A stretch of DNA of 64,000 nt from Agrobacterium sp. AGB01 (GTDB lineage Bacteria; Pseudomonadota; Alphaproteobacteria; Rhizobiales; Rhizobiaceae). Both the position numbers and the translations under genes were made by a program. Location of the stretch: assembly GCF_014851585.1 (NCBI RefSeq), contig NZ_JACVAB010000003.1, positions 124,001 to 188,000 of the forward strand, in the 5' to 3' direction. The notes under the pieces were generated by a model that was not told the origin of the DNA, searched no databases, and saw only the letters and a program-made list of their open reading frames with translations. Position 1 is the first letter of the stretch; every line of letters starts with the position of its first letter. Positions 16,974 through 26,274 of the stretch are shown in pieces.

Positions 16974-18452
16974 GTGACATATGATCTTCGTTCCCGGCTC
17001 ACTGATCCGAGCCTGCTTGCAGACAAGGCGTTCATCGCTGGCCAGTGGGCAATAGCTGACAGCGGTCGCACACTGGCTGTCGATAATCCCGCAACGGGCA
17101 AGGAAATTGCCACAGTGCCCGACATGGGTCGCACAGAGACCGCGCGAGCAATCGACGCGGCATGTGTTGCCCAGAAGAAATGGGCAGCCCTGACCGCCGG
17201 TGAGCGCTCCAAGATACTGCGCAACTGGTTTGAACTGATAATGGCCAATCAGGAAGACCTGGCGATCATCCTCACCACGGAAATGGGCAAACCGTTGGCT
17301 GAAGCGCGCGGCGAAGTTGCCTACGGCGCGGCCTATGTCGAATGGTTTGCCGAGGAAGCAAAACGTGCTTATGGCGACATGATCCCGGGCCACTCCGACG
17401 ACAAACGGATCATGGTCATCAAACAACCGGTTGGCGTGGTTGGCTCGATAACCCCGTGGAATTTCCCAATCGCCATGATTGCCAGAAAGGCTGCTCCTGC
17501 GCTGGCGGCAGGATGCACATTCATCTCCAAGCCGGCAAAACAGACACCACTTTCAGCATTGGCACTGGCGGTCCTCGCAGAGCGTGCCGGCGTCCCGACC
17601 GGCGTATTTTCTGTACTGACCTCCGCCTCAAGTTCAGCAATCGGCGCCGAATTCTGCGAAAATGAAAAGGTCAGGAAACTGAGCTTCACCGGATCTACAG
17701 AAGTTGGCCGTATCCTGATGCGTCAGGCCTCGGACCAGATCAAGAAACTGAGCCTTGAACTTGGCGGCAACGCGCCATTCATCGTGTTTGAGGATGCCGA
17801 TATCGATGAGGCCGTCGAAGGCGCAATCCTTTCGAAATTCCGCAATGCCGGGCAAACCTGTGTATGCACCAACCGCATCTATGCCCATGACAGCATCTAC
17901 GACACATTTGTCGAGAAATTAGCGAAAGCCGTGGCAAATCTGAAAATCGGCGACGGCCTGCAAGAAGACATCAAAATCGGCCCGCTGATCGACAAGGCAG
18001 CTGTGGCCAAAGTCGAGGAGCATATAGCCGACGCCCTCTCAAAAGGCGCCACACTGGTTGTGGGCGGCAAACCTGATGAGCGTGGTGGACGTTTCTTCCA
18101 ACCAACCGTGCTGCGCGACGTTCATCAGGGCATGGCTGTTGCACGCGAAGAAACATTCGGACCGCTCGCTCCGGTTTTCCGGTTCAGCGGCGTCGACGAA
18201 GTCATTGAGATGGCCAATGACACGATATTCGGGTTAGCCGCCTATTTTTATGCTCGCGATCTATCGCGTGTCTTCAAGGTGGCGGAAGCACTCGAATACG
18301 GCATCGTCGGCGTCAACACCGGGCTGGTATCCACCGAAGTCGCACCGTTTGGTGGCATCAAACAATCCGGCACCGGCCGCGAAGGTTCGAAATACGGCAT
18401 GGATGACTACATGGAGCTAAAATATATCTGCCTGGGTGGCATCGGGAGCTAA
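16974..18452 (+). CDS. Aldehyde dehydrogenase, succinate/glutarate-semialdehyde type
   Basis: About 492 residues from a GTG start; AGGA lies upstream, and the long in-frame extension into the previous gene is rejected. All class features are present: PWNFPIAMIARK, the GSTEVGRIL loop, the general base in LELGGNAPF, and the nucleophile in FRNAGQTCVC. The last has Cys-x-Cys, as in GabD-type enzymes. It converts a semialdehyde to an acid with NAD(P). In this island it could handle a short aldehyde released by transketolase or by a lyase; that is inference. Confidence 0.88.
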   Translation: MTYDLRSRLTDPSLLADKAFIAGQWAIADSGRTLAVDNPATGKEIATVPDMGRTETARAIDAACVAQKKWAALTAGERSKILRNWFELIMANQEDLAIILTTEMGKPLAEARGEVAYGAAYVEWFAEEAKRAYGDMIPGHSDDKRIMVIKQPVGVVGSITPWNFPIAMIARKAAPALAAGCTFISKPAKQTPLSALALAVLAERAGVPTGVFSVLTSASSSAIGAEFCENEKVRKLSFTGSTEVGRILMRQASDQIKKLSLELGGNAPFIVFEDADIDEAVEGAILSKFRNAGQTCVCTNRIYAHDSIYDTFVEKLAKAVANLKIGDGLQEDIKIGPLIDKAAVAKVEEHIADALSKGATLVVGGKPDERGGRFFQPTVLRDVHQGMAVAREETFGPLAPVFRFSGVDEVIEMANDTIFGLAAYFYARDLSRVFKVAEALEYGIVGVNTGLVSTEVAPFGGIKQSGTGREGSKYGMDDYMELKYICLGGIGS

Positions 18453-18471
18453 ACGTTTCTATTGTCACAAC

Positions 18472-18506
18472 AAAAATGGCGATCTTCCAAGAGACCGCCA
18501 TTTTTT
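18472..18506. terminator. Bidirectional terminator
   Basis: AAAAATGGCG and CGCCATTTTTT form a stem between the convergent aldehyde dehydrogenase and transketolase genes, with A-runs on one side and T-runs on the other, so it can act in both directions. Confidence 0.85.
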
Positions 18507-18534
18507 CAAGCCTGTTTTTACGGACCACGGGAGA

Positions 18535-19509
18535 TCAGACCAGACGTGATGCCACGTCTTCAATACCGGCCGCATCAAGTTTGTAGTGGCGGTAAAGATG
18601 GGTTGGCGGGGCAATCAGGCTGTATTCATCCATGATACCGTGACGCACCAATCGAGCCGAACCCGGGTTTTCCGCCATCACTTCAGCGACCGCGGAACCC
18701 AGACCACCAAGAATATTGTGCTCTTCCACCGTCAGGACGACTTTGGAGGCTTTGGCCGCCTCAAGAACCGCCTCAACATCGAGCGGCTTGATGGTGTGCA
18801 TATCGATCAAACCGACGGAATAACCCTTGGCGTTAAGCGCCTGCATTGCCGCTTTCGCGCCATGTACCGGCATGCCGCAGGCAATGATGGTGAGGTCCTT
18901 GCCGATAGCATGAACCTTCGCCTTGCCGATCTGGAATTTTTCCTTGTCGTCATAAACAACCGGATCGTGACCACGATGGGTTCTGAAATAGATCGGTTCC
19001 TTGTATACAGCAGATTCCAGCAAAAGCTGCTTGTACTGCTGACCATCAGAGGGTGAGATAACCGTTAGATCCGCGATGGCCCGCATGGTGGAAATGTCTT
19101 CCGTGGCATGGTGGGACGTGCCGTAAAAGCCCATGGAAATACCAGTATGATGCCCGATCAGCCGCACCGGCTGCGCGCAGTAGGCCACATCCATGCGAAT
19201 CTGTTCGCATGTCAGCAGACCGATGAAAGACGCAAAGGTTGCGACATAGGGAATAAGCCCGGTCGTCGCCATACCAGCGGCGGCAGACACCATGTTTTGT
19301 TCGGAAATACCGAACTGAACAAAACGATCGGGGTAACGTTCCGCGAAGGCAAAAAGGCCGTTGGAGTGCTGAAGGTCGGCAGTGCCTGCGGCAATGGGAT
19401 GACCAGCTTCGACAAGTTCAATCAGCGCATCGGACAGCACGGAAAGCGACGGCGCCTTCTTGTTGAGATCGCGATATTGCCAGGATTGTGGGTTCTGTGG
19501 GGCGTTCAT
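18535..19509 (-). CDS. Transketolase, C-terminal subunit
   Basis: A 324-residue protein with the pyrimidine-binding and C-terminal domains of a split transketolase. Marks are RFVQFGISEQNMVSAAAGMA (with the glutamate that activates thiamine diphosphate), TCEQIRMDVAYC, and VEEHNILGGLGSAVAEV near the end. It partners the N-terminal subunit encoded just upstream; their stop and start codons share one base (TAATG). It is separated by a bidirectional terminator from the aldehyde dehydrogenase gene. Confidence 0.9.
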   Translation of the reverse strand: MNAPQNPQSWQYRDLNKKAPSLSVLSDALIELVEAGHPIAAGTADLQHSNGLFAFAERYPDRFVQFGISEQNMVSAAAGMATTGLIPYVATFASFIGLLTCEQIRMDVAYCAQPVRLIGHHTGISMGFYGTSHHATEDISTMRAIADLTVISPSDGQQYKQLLLESAVYKEPIYFRTHRGHDPVVYDDKEKFQIGKAKVHAIGKDLTIIACGMPVHGAKAAMQALNAKGYSVGLIDMHTIKPLDVEAVLEAAKASKVVLTVEEHNILGGLGSAVAEVMAENPGSARLVRHGIMDEYSLIAPPTHLYRHYKLDAAGIEDVASRLV

Positions 19510-20366
19510 TATTGGACTCCATCAAGTATGGTCTGGCGCGCGCGCTCTTCATCATCCGGGGCAAGCCAACCAAGATGCCAGCCAGGCTCCGTTTCCATGT
19601 AATCAATGCCCTTGCCTTTCAGCGTCTTGGCAATGATGCAGCATGGCTTGGTACGCTCGCGGTCGGCCTTGACCTCACGGAGTTTTTCGGTGAGCTCAAC
19701 AATGTCGTGGCCATCGACCACATGCACTTCCCAACCGAAAGCACGCCACTTTTCATCCAGTGGCTCGATTGCAATGACATCGTCCACCTTGCCATCCAGC
19801 TGATAGCCGTTGCGGTCAACGATGGCGATGACGTTGGACAGGCCGTGGCTGGACGCGTTCAATGCCGCTTCCCATACCTGGCCTTCCTGCATCTCGCCGT
19901 CACCCAGCAAGACAAAGACGTCGAAATTCTGCTTCTGGATCCGCGCGCCATGCGCCATGCCAACACCATTGGATAGCGCATGGCCGATAGAACCCGAGCT
20001 GAAGTCGACACCCGGCACCTTGCGCATGTCAGGATGGTCACCCAAAGGGCTGCCAAGACGCGTATAGTCGTCCAGCCATTCTACGGGAAAGAAATCAAGA
20101 TCAGCGAGAATGGGAAACAGACCAACCGCCGCATGGCCCTTGCCCATCAGGAAACGATCACGATCAGCCCATTTCGGCTCTCCACGCCGAATATTCATCA
20201 CGTCATAATAGAGTGAAGAGAAAATCTCGGCGCATGAAAAGACGGACGAATAGTGTCCGACCTTGGCGATGCTGATAAGCCGAATGGTCTCCAGTCGGAC
20301 GAATTTCGCCCGCTCCTCGAGACGGGCAATCAGCTCCGGCCCCAGTTCGGTGTTCTGCATAAACAT
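19509..20366 (-). CDS. Transketolase, N-terminal subunit
   Basis: A 285-residue thiamine-diphosphate domain. The cofactor motif GDGEMQEGQVWEAAL...VDRN is complete, and the substrate-site MGKGHAAVGLFPIL and GSIGHALSNGVGMA follow the family. Two starts are possible, ATG 20366 and ATG 20360; a weak GAG lies upstream. Split transketolases occur in specialised catabolic clusters such as apiose or sulfo-sugar pathways, where they act on unusual ketoses. Two overlapping GntR operators lie about 130-150 nt upstream, so the gene pair belongs to the same regulon. Confidence 0.9.
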   Translation of the reverse strand: MFMQNTELGPELIARLEERAKFVRLETIRLISIAKVGHYSSVFSCAEIFSSLYYDVMNIRRGEPKWADRDRFLMGKGHAAVGLFPILADLDFFPVEWLDDYTRLGSPLGDHPDMRKVPGVDFSSGSIGHALSNGVGMAHGARIQKQNFDVFVLLGDGEMQEGQVWEAALNASSHGLSNVIAIVDRNGYQLDGKVDDVIAIEPLDEKWRAFGWEVHVVDGHDIVELTEKLREVKADRERTKPCCIIAKTLKGKGIDYMETEPGWHLGWLAPDDEERARQTILDGVQ

Positions 20367-20496
20367 ATCTCGCTTTTGTCGTTACGAGGCACGCCCCGAC
20401 CTCCGCCATTTCCGGCGGTGCCCGGGCCAGCTCCTCCACTGTGGCCCCTGCCGTTCAGTGAAAAAAACATACGAAGAAAAATATCATGCGTCAAGC

Positions 20497-20508
20497 ATGA
20501 TGCATCAT
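20497..20508. promoter_or_regulatory. GntR operator, distal transketolase site
   Basis: ATGATGCATCAT is a perfect palindrome. It overlaps the next site by five bases. Confidence 0.55.
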
Positions 20509-20515
20509 ATATGAT
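20504..20515. promoter_or_regulatory. GntR operator, transketolase operon
   Basis: ATCATATATGAT, a perfect palindrome identical to the site in front of the regulator gene. Confidence 0.65.
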
Positions 20516-20912
20516 ACGAGGTAATGATTTACCTGAGATCCGCCACTCCTGCGTGACAGGAGGTTGGGGGTTAGCGCTGCAGACCAACGAAACCAAGCAG
20601 CCGCTTCAGCCAAAACTCAATTTTCAGCGATGTCGCAAATTGGACAGTAATTTGTCGTTTCCGGCATTCCAATTTGGTCCCAATAAGACGAGATTGCCGC
20701 CGAATTTGATTATTCGGACTGGTTCAGCAACGACGCTGAAACGGTTCCGTCAGACTGGATTATCCCTTTGTAAAAACATCAGTATTTACGACCAATATGT
20801 CGTTACCTGTTTCCGGCAATGTCCAGCTTGATCTGTGTAAAACCCGATGAATGCCAATGTTTGCAGGTACTCATCAGCCTTCCCATATCCTCCCCCCTGA
20901 AATGAGATACTC
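20516..20912. other. Intergenic region before MFS gene
   Basis: About 400 nt with no convincing gene. Apart from the operators at its left edge I see no terminator, RNA or repeat. It should contain the MFS gene promoter. Confidence 0.35.
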
Positions 20913-22163
20913 ATGTCTATGCAACTCCTGGCAAAGGTGTTGGCTCCGCTACTCGGCCTTTTTATTCTAAGTGTCGGAAATGGCTTCCTGTCATCGCTTA
21001 CCACCCTGCGGCTTGACGCCAGCGGCGCATCCGCCAACATGGTTGGCATTGTTTCTTCCGCCTATTTTATCGGCCTCACGATCGGCGCTCTGTTCCACGA
21101 CCGACTGATCGTGCGGATAGGTCACATTCGTGCCTATAGCAGTTTTGCATCGCTGGGCGTCGTTAGCATCCTGATGCAGGCACTGTCCCCGGACTGGACC
21201 GTCTGGATCCTCGCGCGTCTGGTGTATGGCTGGACGACAGTTGGTATTTTTCTTGTCATTGAAAGCTGGCTGTTGCTTGCCGCCGACCAGAGTGTACGCG
21301 GCCGTCTGCTGGCTTTGTACATGATTTCATTTTATGGCGCTGGCGCTCTCAGTCAGGTGCTGCTTGGATCCGTTGCAGGCCTGGGAGAAACTGCACCGTT
21401 CATCACCGCAGCGATGCTTGCCTCACTCTCGGTCCTGCCAATTGTGATCTTGCCGCGCATAACACCAACAGTAGAACGGGTGGAAGCACTCAAACCATCC
21501 CGACTGTTTCAGATGTCGCCGAGTGGCGTTATCGGCTGCTTTGGTTCTGGTGTCGCAATTGCGGCAATATATTCGCTTCTGCCGCTTTATCTGCAACATA
21601 CTGGCCTGCAGGTTGAAGAGGTCGGTCACATGATGGCCAGCGTCATCCTAGGCGCTATGGTGCTGCAATATCCAGTGGGACGCTGGTCTGACCGGCAGGA
21701 CAGACGTATCGTGCTGATCACACTGGCATTCATTTGCCTGTTGTTGTGTGCTGCCATTTTGTTGCTGCCACATACATCGACGACACTCATGATCACCATG
21801 TTCCTGTTCGGCGGCGGCGTGTTTGCCATCTATCCGGTATCGGTCAGCTTTGCGGCCGACCGCGCCTCATCAGAATCGCTGGTACCAATCATTCAGGGTC
21901 TGTTGCTCATAAACTCCCTTGGTTCGGCAATCAGTCCAATCGCCATTTCGCCCGTCATGAACCATTTCGGTGCATCTGGCCTGTTCTGGTCATTGGCTGT
22001 TCTCAACGTCGGCCTGATATCATTCTTCTTTTGGAGACGTGGTGTCCGCCCTGAATCGAACCATGTTGCACCATTTGCAGCAACAACAGCGATGACGCCG
22101 GTTGGCGCCGAACTGCGTGTCACCGACGAAATGATCCAAGGCGTACACGACAACGAGTCTTGA
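20913..22163 (+). CDS. MFS transporter (YcaD-like)
   Basis: A 416-residue inner-membrane protein with about twelve transmembrane helices in two halves. The loop between helices 2 and 3 (GALFHDRLIVRIGHIRAY) and its counterpart in the second half (YPVGRWSDRQDRRIVL) match the MFS pattern. The C-terminus is a hydrophilic tail of about 40 residues. It resembles the YcaD group of putative drug or metabolite exporters. It runs away from the catabolic island and is not obviously part of its regulon. Confidence 0.82.
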   Translation: MSMQLLAKVLAPLLGLFILSVGNGFLSSLTTLRLDASGASANMVGIVSSAYFIGLTIGALFHDRLIVRIGHIRAYSSFASLGVVSILMQALSPDWTVWILARLVYGWTTVGIFLVIESWLLLAADQSVRGRLLALYMISFYGAGALSQVLLGSVAGLGETAPFITAAMLASLSVLPIVILPRITPTVERVEALKPSRLFQMSPSGVIGCFGSGVAIAAIYSLLPLYLQHTGLQVEEVGHMMASVILGAMVLQYPVGRWSDRQDRRIVLITLAFICLLLCAAILLLPHTSTTLMITMFLFGGGVFAIYPVSVSFAADRASSESLVPIIQGLLLINSLGSAISPIAISPVMNHFGASGLFWSLAVLNVGLISFFFWRRGVRPESNHVAPFAATTAMTPVGAELRVTDEMIQGVHDNES

Positions 22164-22174
22164 TCCGCGTAAAG

Positions 22175-22200
22175 ATGCGGCCTGAACGTTCAGGCCGCAT
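22175..22200. terminator. Perfect 26-bp inverted repeat between convergent genes
   Basis: ATGCGGCCTGAAC and its exact complement abut without a spacer, forming a strong hairpin between the MFS stop and the TonB-receptor stop. No long T-run follows, so it may serve as a convergent-transcript barrier. Confidence 0.6.
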
Positions 22201-22281
22201 GCTTGCAAAAGTTTATTCGAGATCAGACCCACCAATCCCGAGTGTCAGGCCAATGCCTTGCCCTCATTCAAAACTGTGAGA

Positions 22282-25065
22282 TCAAAACTTTGCGGTCATG
22301 TTAACACGGAACGTACGTCCCGGAGACGGCATAAGACCAAGCGTCAATGCGTCCATGTAATAAACGTCGGTAACATTATCGACGGCGAAGTCGATATTGA
22401 CACTGTCATTGACCTTATAGCTCGCGAACAGATCAAGCAGTGTGTATTTCGACCAATTGACCACGGTCGTATAACCACCGGTGTCATTGCTGGTCATGGT
22501 TCCCCGGTCGCCAACAAAAGTCACACGTCCGCCAGCTTCCAGAGCCTCTTCCATTAGCCGGACCCCGGCTGTCAGCGAGGCGCTTTTGCGAGGCGGCAGA
22601 TGCAACTGGGCATAACCGTTCTGAATACCGGAAGATCGGCAATTTACGCCAAGATTCAACTCCGCAGCACAAAACTCGGTCTTGTCGTAAACCGTGCCAC
22701 CGATATCGAAGTAGCCCCACCCGACGTCATAACCGATCGACGCCTCGTAACCGCGAAACAAAGCGCTATCGATGTTCTTGACCGACACATCGGGGTAGTT
22801 TGTACGCGACAGGTAGTCCTTCACATTATTGTTGAAGTAGGATGCCTTGAACCGCACTTTGTCGCCGCCAAACAACACATCCTCCTGAAGAACATTGATA
22901 CCGATTTCCGTGTTGCGTGAATGCTCCGGTCTTACGCCAACCAGCGGGTTGGTATTGAATGAAAAACCGGTGGTCGATTCAAACAGGCTCGGCGAACGAA
23001 TTGCTTCGGAATATTTCGTGTAAAACTGGATGCCGTCCCACGGCTCGATCGTCGCACCGATCATCGGCGCCCAGCCGCTGTTTTTCTCTTCGTTATGCAG
23101 CGTGGAACCATAATTGGTGTTGTTGTCATAAGACTGCGTCCACGTGTAACGGATCGCGCCATCGAATTTCAACCAATCGGTGGGTTTCCAATCGACGGCA
23201 GTGAAAGCACTGGCTTCCTTGCGCCATCCGTCACGCGAGGCGAGCAATCCATTGGAATCAATATTCACATGACCTGAAGGCGGTTCAATGGTCTCATACA
23301 CAAAGGATCCGCCAACTGACACACCGACGTCGCCCCAGTCCGTGTCGATCTCAGATGTGTTGACGACGTCAAAACCGTAGCGCTTGGCGATATCCCAATA
23401 GGCCTGCGGCAACTCCAATGTTCCGCCGAAAGGAAAACTAAAGGCATAAGGCGTAACAATCTTGGTGTCGGTGTCTGTCATCCAGAGGTTGGCTTTGAGA
23501 TCAATCAGATCGTTTTCTTCCGGGTTCCATTTGTACCCGGCACGGTATGTATTGACGGAAACCTTGCTAAGAGGTGCCTGCGTTGCGCCATCAAAACGAA
23601 TGATCACCGACGGCATCATTTCACCAAACATGCTGTGATACCGCATGTAGCTCATATCAAAGGTGTGGCCGCCGTCCAATTCCAGTTTCGACTTCAGCAT
23701 ATAGGACGTGTTGTCCTGTGAGGTATTGAGAACCTCCTCACCGCCTCGATAGCGGTTCAGGCCATTTAGAGAGAAAACCGTATAATCCGTAATCCGGTCT
23801 GGAGTGCCATTTCGTCCCGGGCGAATCAAGGTGTCATAGGATTTTTTGAGCACAGGTGTCCTGCCCCGCGTTCCTGCAAAATAGTTACCGTTCTTGCGTC
23901 TTGCATAGGCGCCGACAACCTCGAACATGTCATTGCGTCCGGCGATTGCGACACTACCATTGCCGGTGGTCGGGTTGAGAAAAGCAGGGCGGTCCAAACC
24001 GTAAGGGCTACCCGAGAGCAAGTTATCAGGAATAGTATCGACGGCGCAGGGGGTGTAGTTGCAACCGGTAATGAAGCGGGACTGTGCCAAGGGTGGATAA
24101 CCACCCGGCGTGCCAACGGCTGGCGGCGTGGTCGTATTGCTCATCAGGCCACCGCGCACCCGGATACCCCAGTTTTTATCACCCTTGATAATATCGTCTG
24201 CGTTGATGGTTTCCATGCGCACAAGGCCTCCGGTTGCGCCAACACCATAGACACTGGCAGAGGGACCTTTTTCGATAACAACGCCGCCAATCATGTCAGG
24301 ATCAACATAGTTGCGTGAGGCAACGCCAGAATAACCGCGGTAAACCGTGTTCTGCTGCGTGGTGCCATCAACAACCACGGGAACACGACCAAACCCCTGC
24401 ATACCGCGAATGTTCACGTCGACAGCGCCGCTGTTGCGGTTATCCCCGGTCAGAACACCCGGCGTTCCCTTGATAAAATCACCAACCGACGATCCGCGAA
24501 ACCGCTGAACCTTCTGTTCACTTAGAAACGCGCTGCTGCCGGCGGTGCGATAATTGGCATCCTCGTCGGCCAATGCGCCAAGCGTTGCTATGCGCCCTGT
24601 CTTGCCGACGATCGTGATCGGATCAAGCAGTGTTGAACCACTCGCATCGACGGGATCAGTGGCAGCACTGTCGCCGACAATCAACGCTGCAGAATTTGCT
24701 CCACTCAAACGGATGCTGACGCCGGTACCGGCAACAAGCTGCTGCAAAGCCTGCGATGGTGTGTAGCTGCCCGCTACAGCCGTCGAGGTTTTGCCGCTGA
24801 CCAGTGCGGAAGAATAGCTGATCTGCCAGCCGGTCTTGCGGATAAAGGCATTGATTGCGGATGACAGAGGCTGTGCAGGAATGGAGAACTGGACGGCATG
24901 ATCGGCAACCGGCGCGGCATTCTGTTGCGCTTGTGCAAACGTGGTCGTGCCGGTAAAAACATACCCCAGAACAGTGGATGCCAGCAGCAGCGACACCACG
25001 CGCAAACGGCTTTGCTGTCTGCCAGCGCCATTTGCAACGCCGCCTTCAAAATTCCTACGCCCCAT
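22282..25065 (-). CDS. TonB-dependent haem/siderophore receptor with STN signalling domain
   Basis: About 927 residues, outer membrane. After a signal peptide (cleavage near TTFAQA) comes an STN domain (FSIPAQPLSSAINAFIRKTGWQ), which contacts FecR; then the TonB box region and plug (DFIKGTPGVLTGDNRNSGAVDVNIRG, described by motif), and a 22-strand-type barrel ending in F. The YRGYSG plug loop and the IRSPSLFESTTG/NPL region resemble HasR-type haem receptors. ATG 25065 has AAGG upstream; the earlier in-frame codon is TTG. It is the third gene after fecI- and fecR-like genes, so binding of the ligand outside should induce its own synthesis. Confidence 0.87.
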   Translation of the reverse strand: MGRRNFEGGVANGAGRQQSRLRVVSLLLASTVLGYVFTGTTTFAQAQQNAAPVADHAVQFSIPAQPLSSAINAFIRKTGWQISYSSALVSGKTSTAVAGSYTPSQALQQLVAGTGVSIRLSGANSAALIVGDSAATDPVDASGSTLLDPITIVGKTGRIATLGALADEDANYRTAGSSAFLSEQKVQRFRGSSVGDFIKGTPGVLTGDNRNSGAVDVNIRGMQGFGRVPVVVDGTTQQNTVYRGYSGVASRNYVDPDMIGGVVIEKGPSASVYGVGATGGLVRMETINADDIIKGDKNWGIRVRGGLMSNTTTPPAVGTPGGYPPLAQSRFITGCNYTPCAVDTIPDNLLSGSPYGLDRPAFLNPTTGNGSVAIAGRNDMFEVVGAYARRKNGNYFAGTRGRTPVLKKSYDTLIRPGRNGTPDRITDYTVFSLNGLNRYRGGEEVLNTSQDNTSYMLKSKLELDGGHTFDMSYMRYHSMFGEMMPSVIIRFDGATQAPLSKVSVNTYRAGYKWNPEENDLIDLKANLWMTDTDTKIVTPYAFSFPFGGTLELPQAYWDIAKRYGFDVVNTSEIDTDWGDVGVSVGGSFVYETIEPPSGHVNIDSNGLLASRDGWRKEASAFTAVDWKPTDWLKFDGAIRYTWTQSYDNNTNYGSTLHNEEKNSGWAPMIGATIEPWDGIQFYTKYSEAIRSPSLFESTTGFSFNTNPLVGVRPEHSRNTEIGINVLQEDVLFGGDKVRFKASYFNNNVKDYLSRTNYPDVSVKNIDSALFRGYEASIGYDVGWGYFDIGGTVYDKTEFCAAELNLGVNCRSSGIQNGYAQLHLPPRKSASLTAGVRLMEEALEAGGRVTFVGDRGTMTSNDTGGYTTVVNWSKYTLLDLFASYKVNDSVNIDFAVDNVTDVYYMDALTLGLMPSPGRTFRVNMTAKF

Positions 25066-25176
25066 TCCCAAACCCTTCTCATCAATTCCAAAGAGCCCTG
25101 CTCACATCATGTTGGCATGGGCCTTCGTATTCCTTGACGAACGAGGTGTGGCGAGTCGGAAAAAATAGTTGAGAAT

Positions 25177-26172
25177 TTAACGAAGGATTATGATCCCACC
25201 CGGCAGACGGGTGATGGAGACGCCTGCTGCATCCGCAAGTGTCTGGATTGCCGCTTCGACATTATCCAGGCGATAGTTACCGGTCACAGCCAACTGGTCG
25301 TGACGTTTATCGACCATAACGACCGTACCTCTGTAGTAACGCTGCAATTCACTGAGCACGCGGGAGAAGGGTTGGTCTTCAAAAATAAGGCGGCCATCGC
25401 GCCATGCAAGCGCAGTTGATAGATCGGCCGGAGAGACAGCCGAAAGCGATGCTTCGTTGGCAAAAATCATCTCGCCGGGGCGAAGATTGGCTTTCTCTGT
25501 TTGATTGCCGACACGGCGAACCTCGACAAGCCCGTGTTCCAGGACTACACGGTCGGCCTCAGTGTTGCGACGCACCGAAAACGCCGTGCCTTTCACTTCG
25601 ACTTCACTGTAACTTGCCACTACGCGAAACGGATGGGCCGGATCTGGCTTGACGTCAAAAAACGCCTCTCCCTGCAACAGCTTGATATTGCGCTTTCCAT
25701 CAGCAAAATCGACGGCAACGGCCGACGCGGTATCCAGCGTCATCCGCGATCCATCCGGCAGCATCACGCTAGACCTGTCGCCAACGGTGGTAAGGTAATC
25801 AGCCTCCCACCGCAACATCATCGCCGGATATTGCCATATACCGATTGCCATCACAGCGGCGGCCGCCATGGCAGCAAAACGGCGCGTCCAGCCAAAGGTT
25901 TTTGTTTTGACCGCCAGATGCGGCACGGGTGTTGCCGGAAGGCTCTGTACTGCCTTTTTGAATGCGGGCGCTCCCCACATGTCTTCGAGTTCGCGATAAT
26001 GCTGCGCGTGAAGCGGGCTTGTCGCAATCCAACGGTCAAAGGCAGCTTGGGTCGCCGGATCAGGTGTTGTGTTGCGCAGGCGGGCAAACCACTCCAAGGC
26101 TTCATCCACGATGGGATCATCGTGTTTAAAGCCGCTCTGGTTCATATCCTGATCGTCGTCCTGTGGTGCCAC
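25177..26172 (-). CDS. FecR-family anti-sigma regulator
   Basis: A 331-residue inner-membrane protein. The N-terminal cytoplasmic part begins EALEWFARLRNT, the FecR_N helix that binds the sigma factor; a single hydrophobic segment (FAAMAAAAVMAIGIW) lies near residue 100; the periplasmic part has GDRSSVMLPDGSRMTLDTAS, GEAFFDVKPDPAHPF and VEVKGTAFSVRR, all FecR hallmarks, and a short STN-like end (FSRVLSELQRYY, VSITRLPGG). GTG 26172 or ATG 26145 may be the start; the ribosome site does not decide. It transmits the receptor signal to the sigma factor. Confidence 0.9.
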   Translation of the reverse strand: MAPQDDDQDMNQSGFKHDDPIVDEALEWFARLRNTTPDPATQAAFDRWIATSPLHAQHYRELEDMWGAPAFKKAVQSLPATPVPHLAVKTKTFGWTRRFAAMAAAAVMAIGIWQYPAMMLRWEADYLTTVGDRSSVMLPDGSRMTLDTASAVAVDFADGKRNIKLLQGEAFFDVKPDPAHPFRVVASYSEVEVKGTAFSVRRNTEADRVVLEHGLVEVRRVGNQTEKANLRPGEMIFANEASLSAVSPADLSTALAWRDGRLIFEDQPFSRVLSELQRYYRGTVVMVDKRHDQLAVTGNYRLDNVEAAIQTLADAAGVSITRLPGGIIILR

Positions 26173-26274
26173 TCAAGCCGTCCAATTGATGCTGTTTTCG
26201 CGCCTTTTATATATGAGACGCTCGACGCGCTGAAATTCAGCAAAGAAAGTTATCCCGTTTTCAAAACCGGGTAG

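Noticed and set aside
22258..22557. Open frame on the plus strand inside the TonB receptor gene
   Set aside because: Shadow of the receptor gene; no independent start signal.
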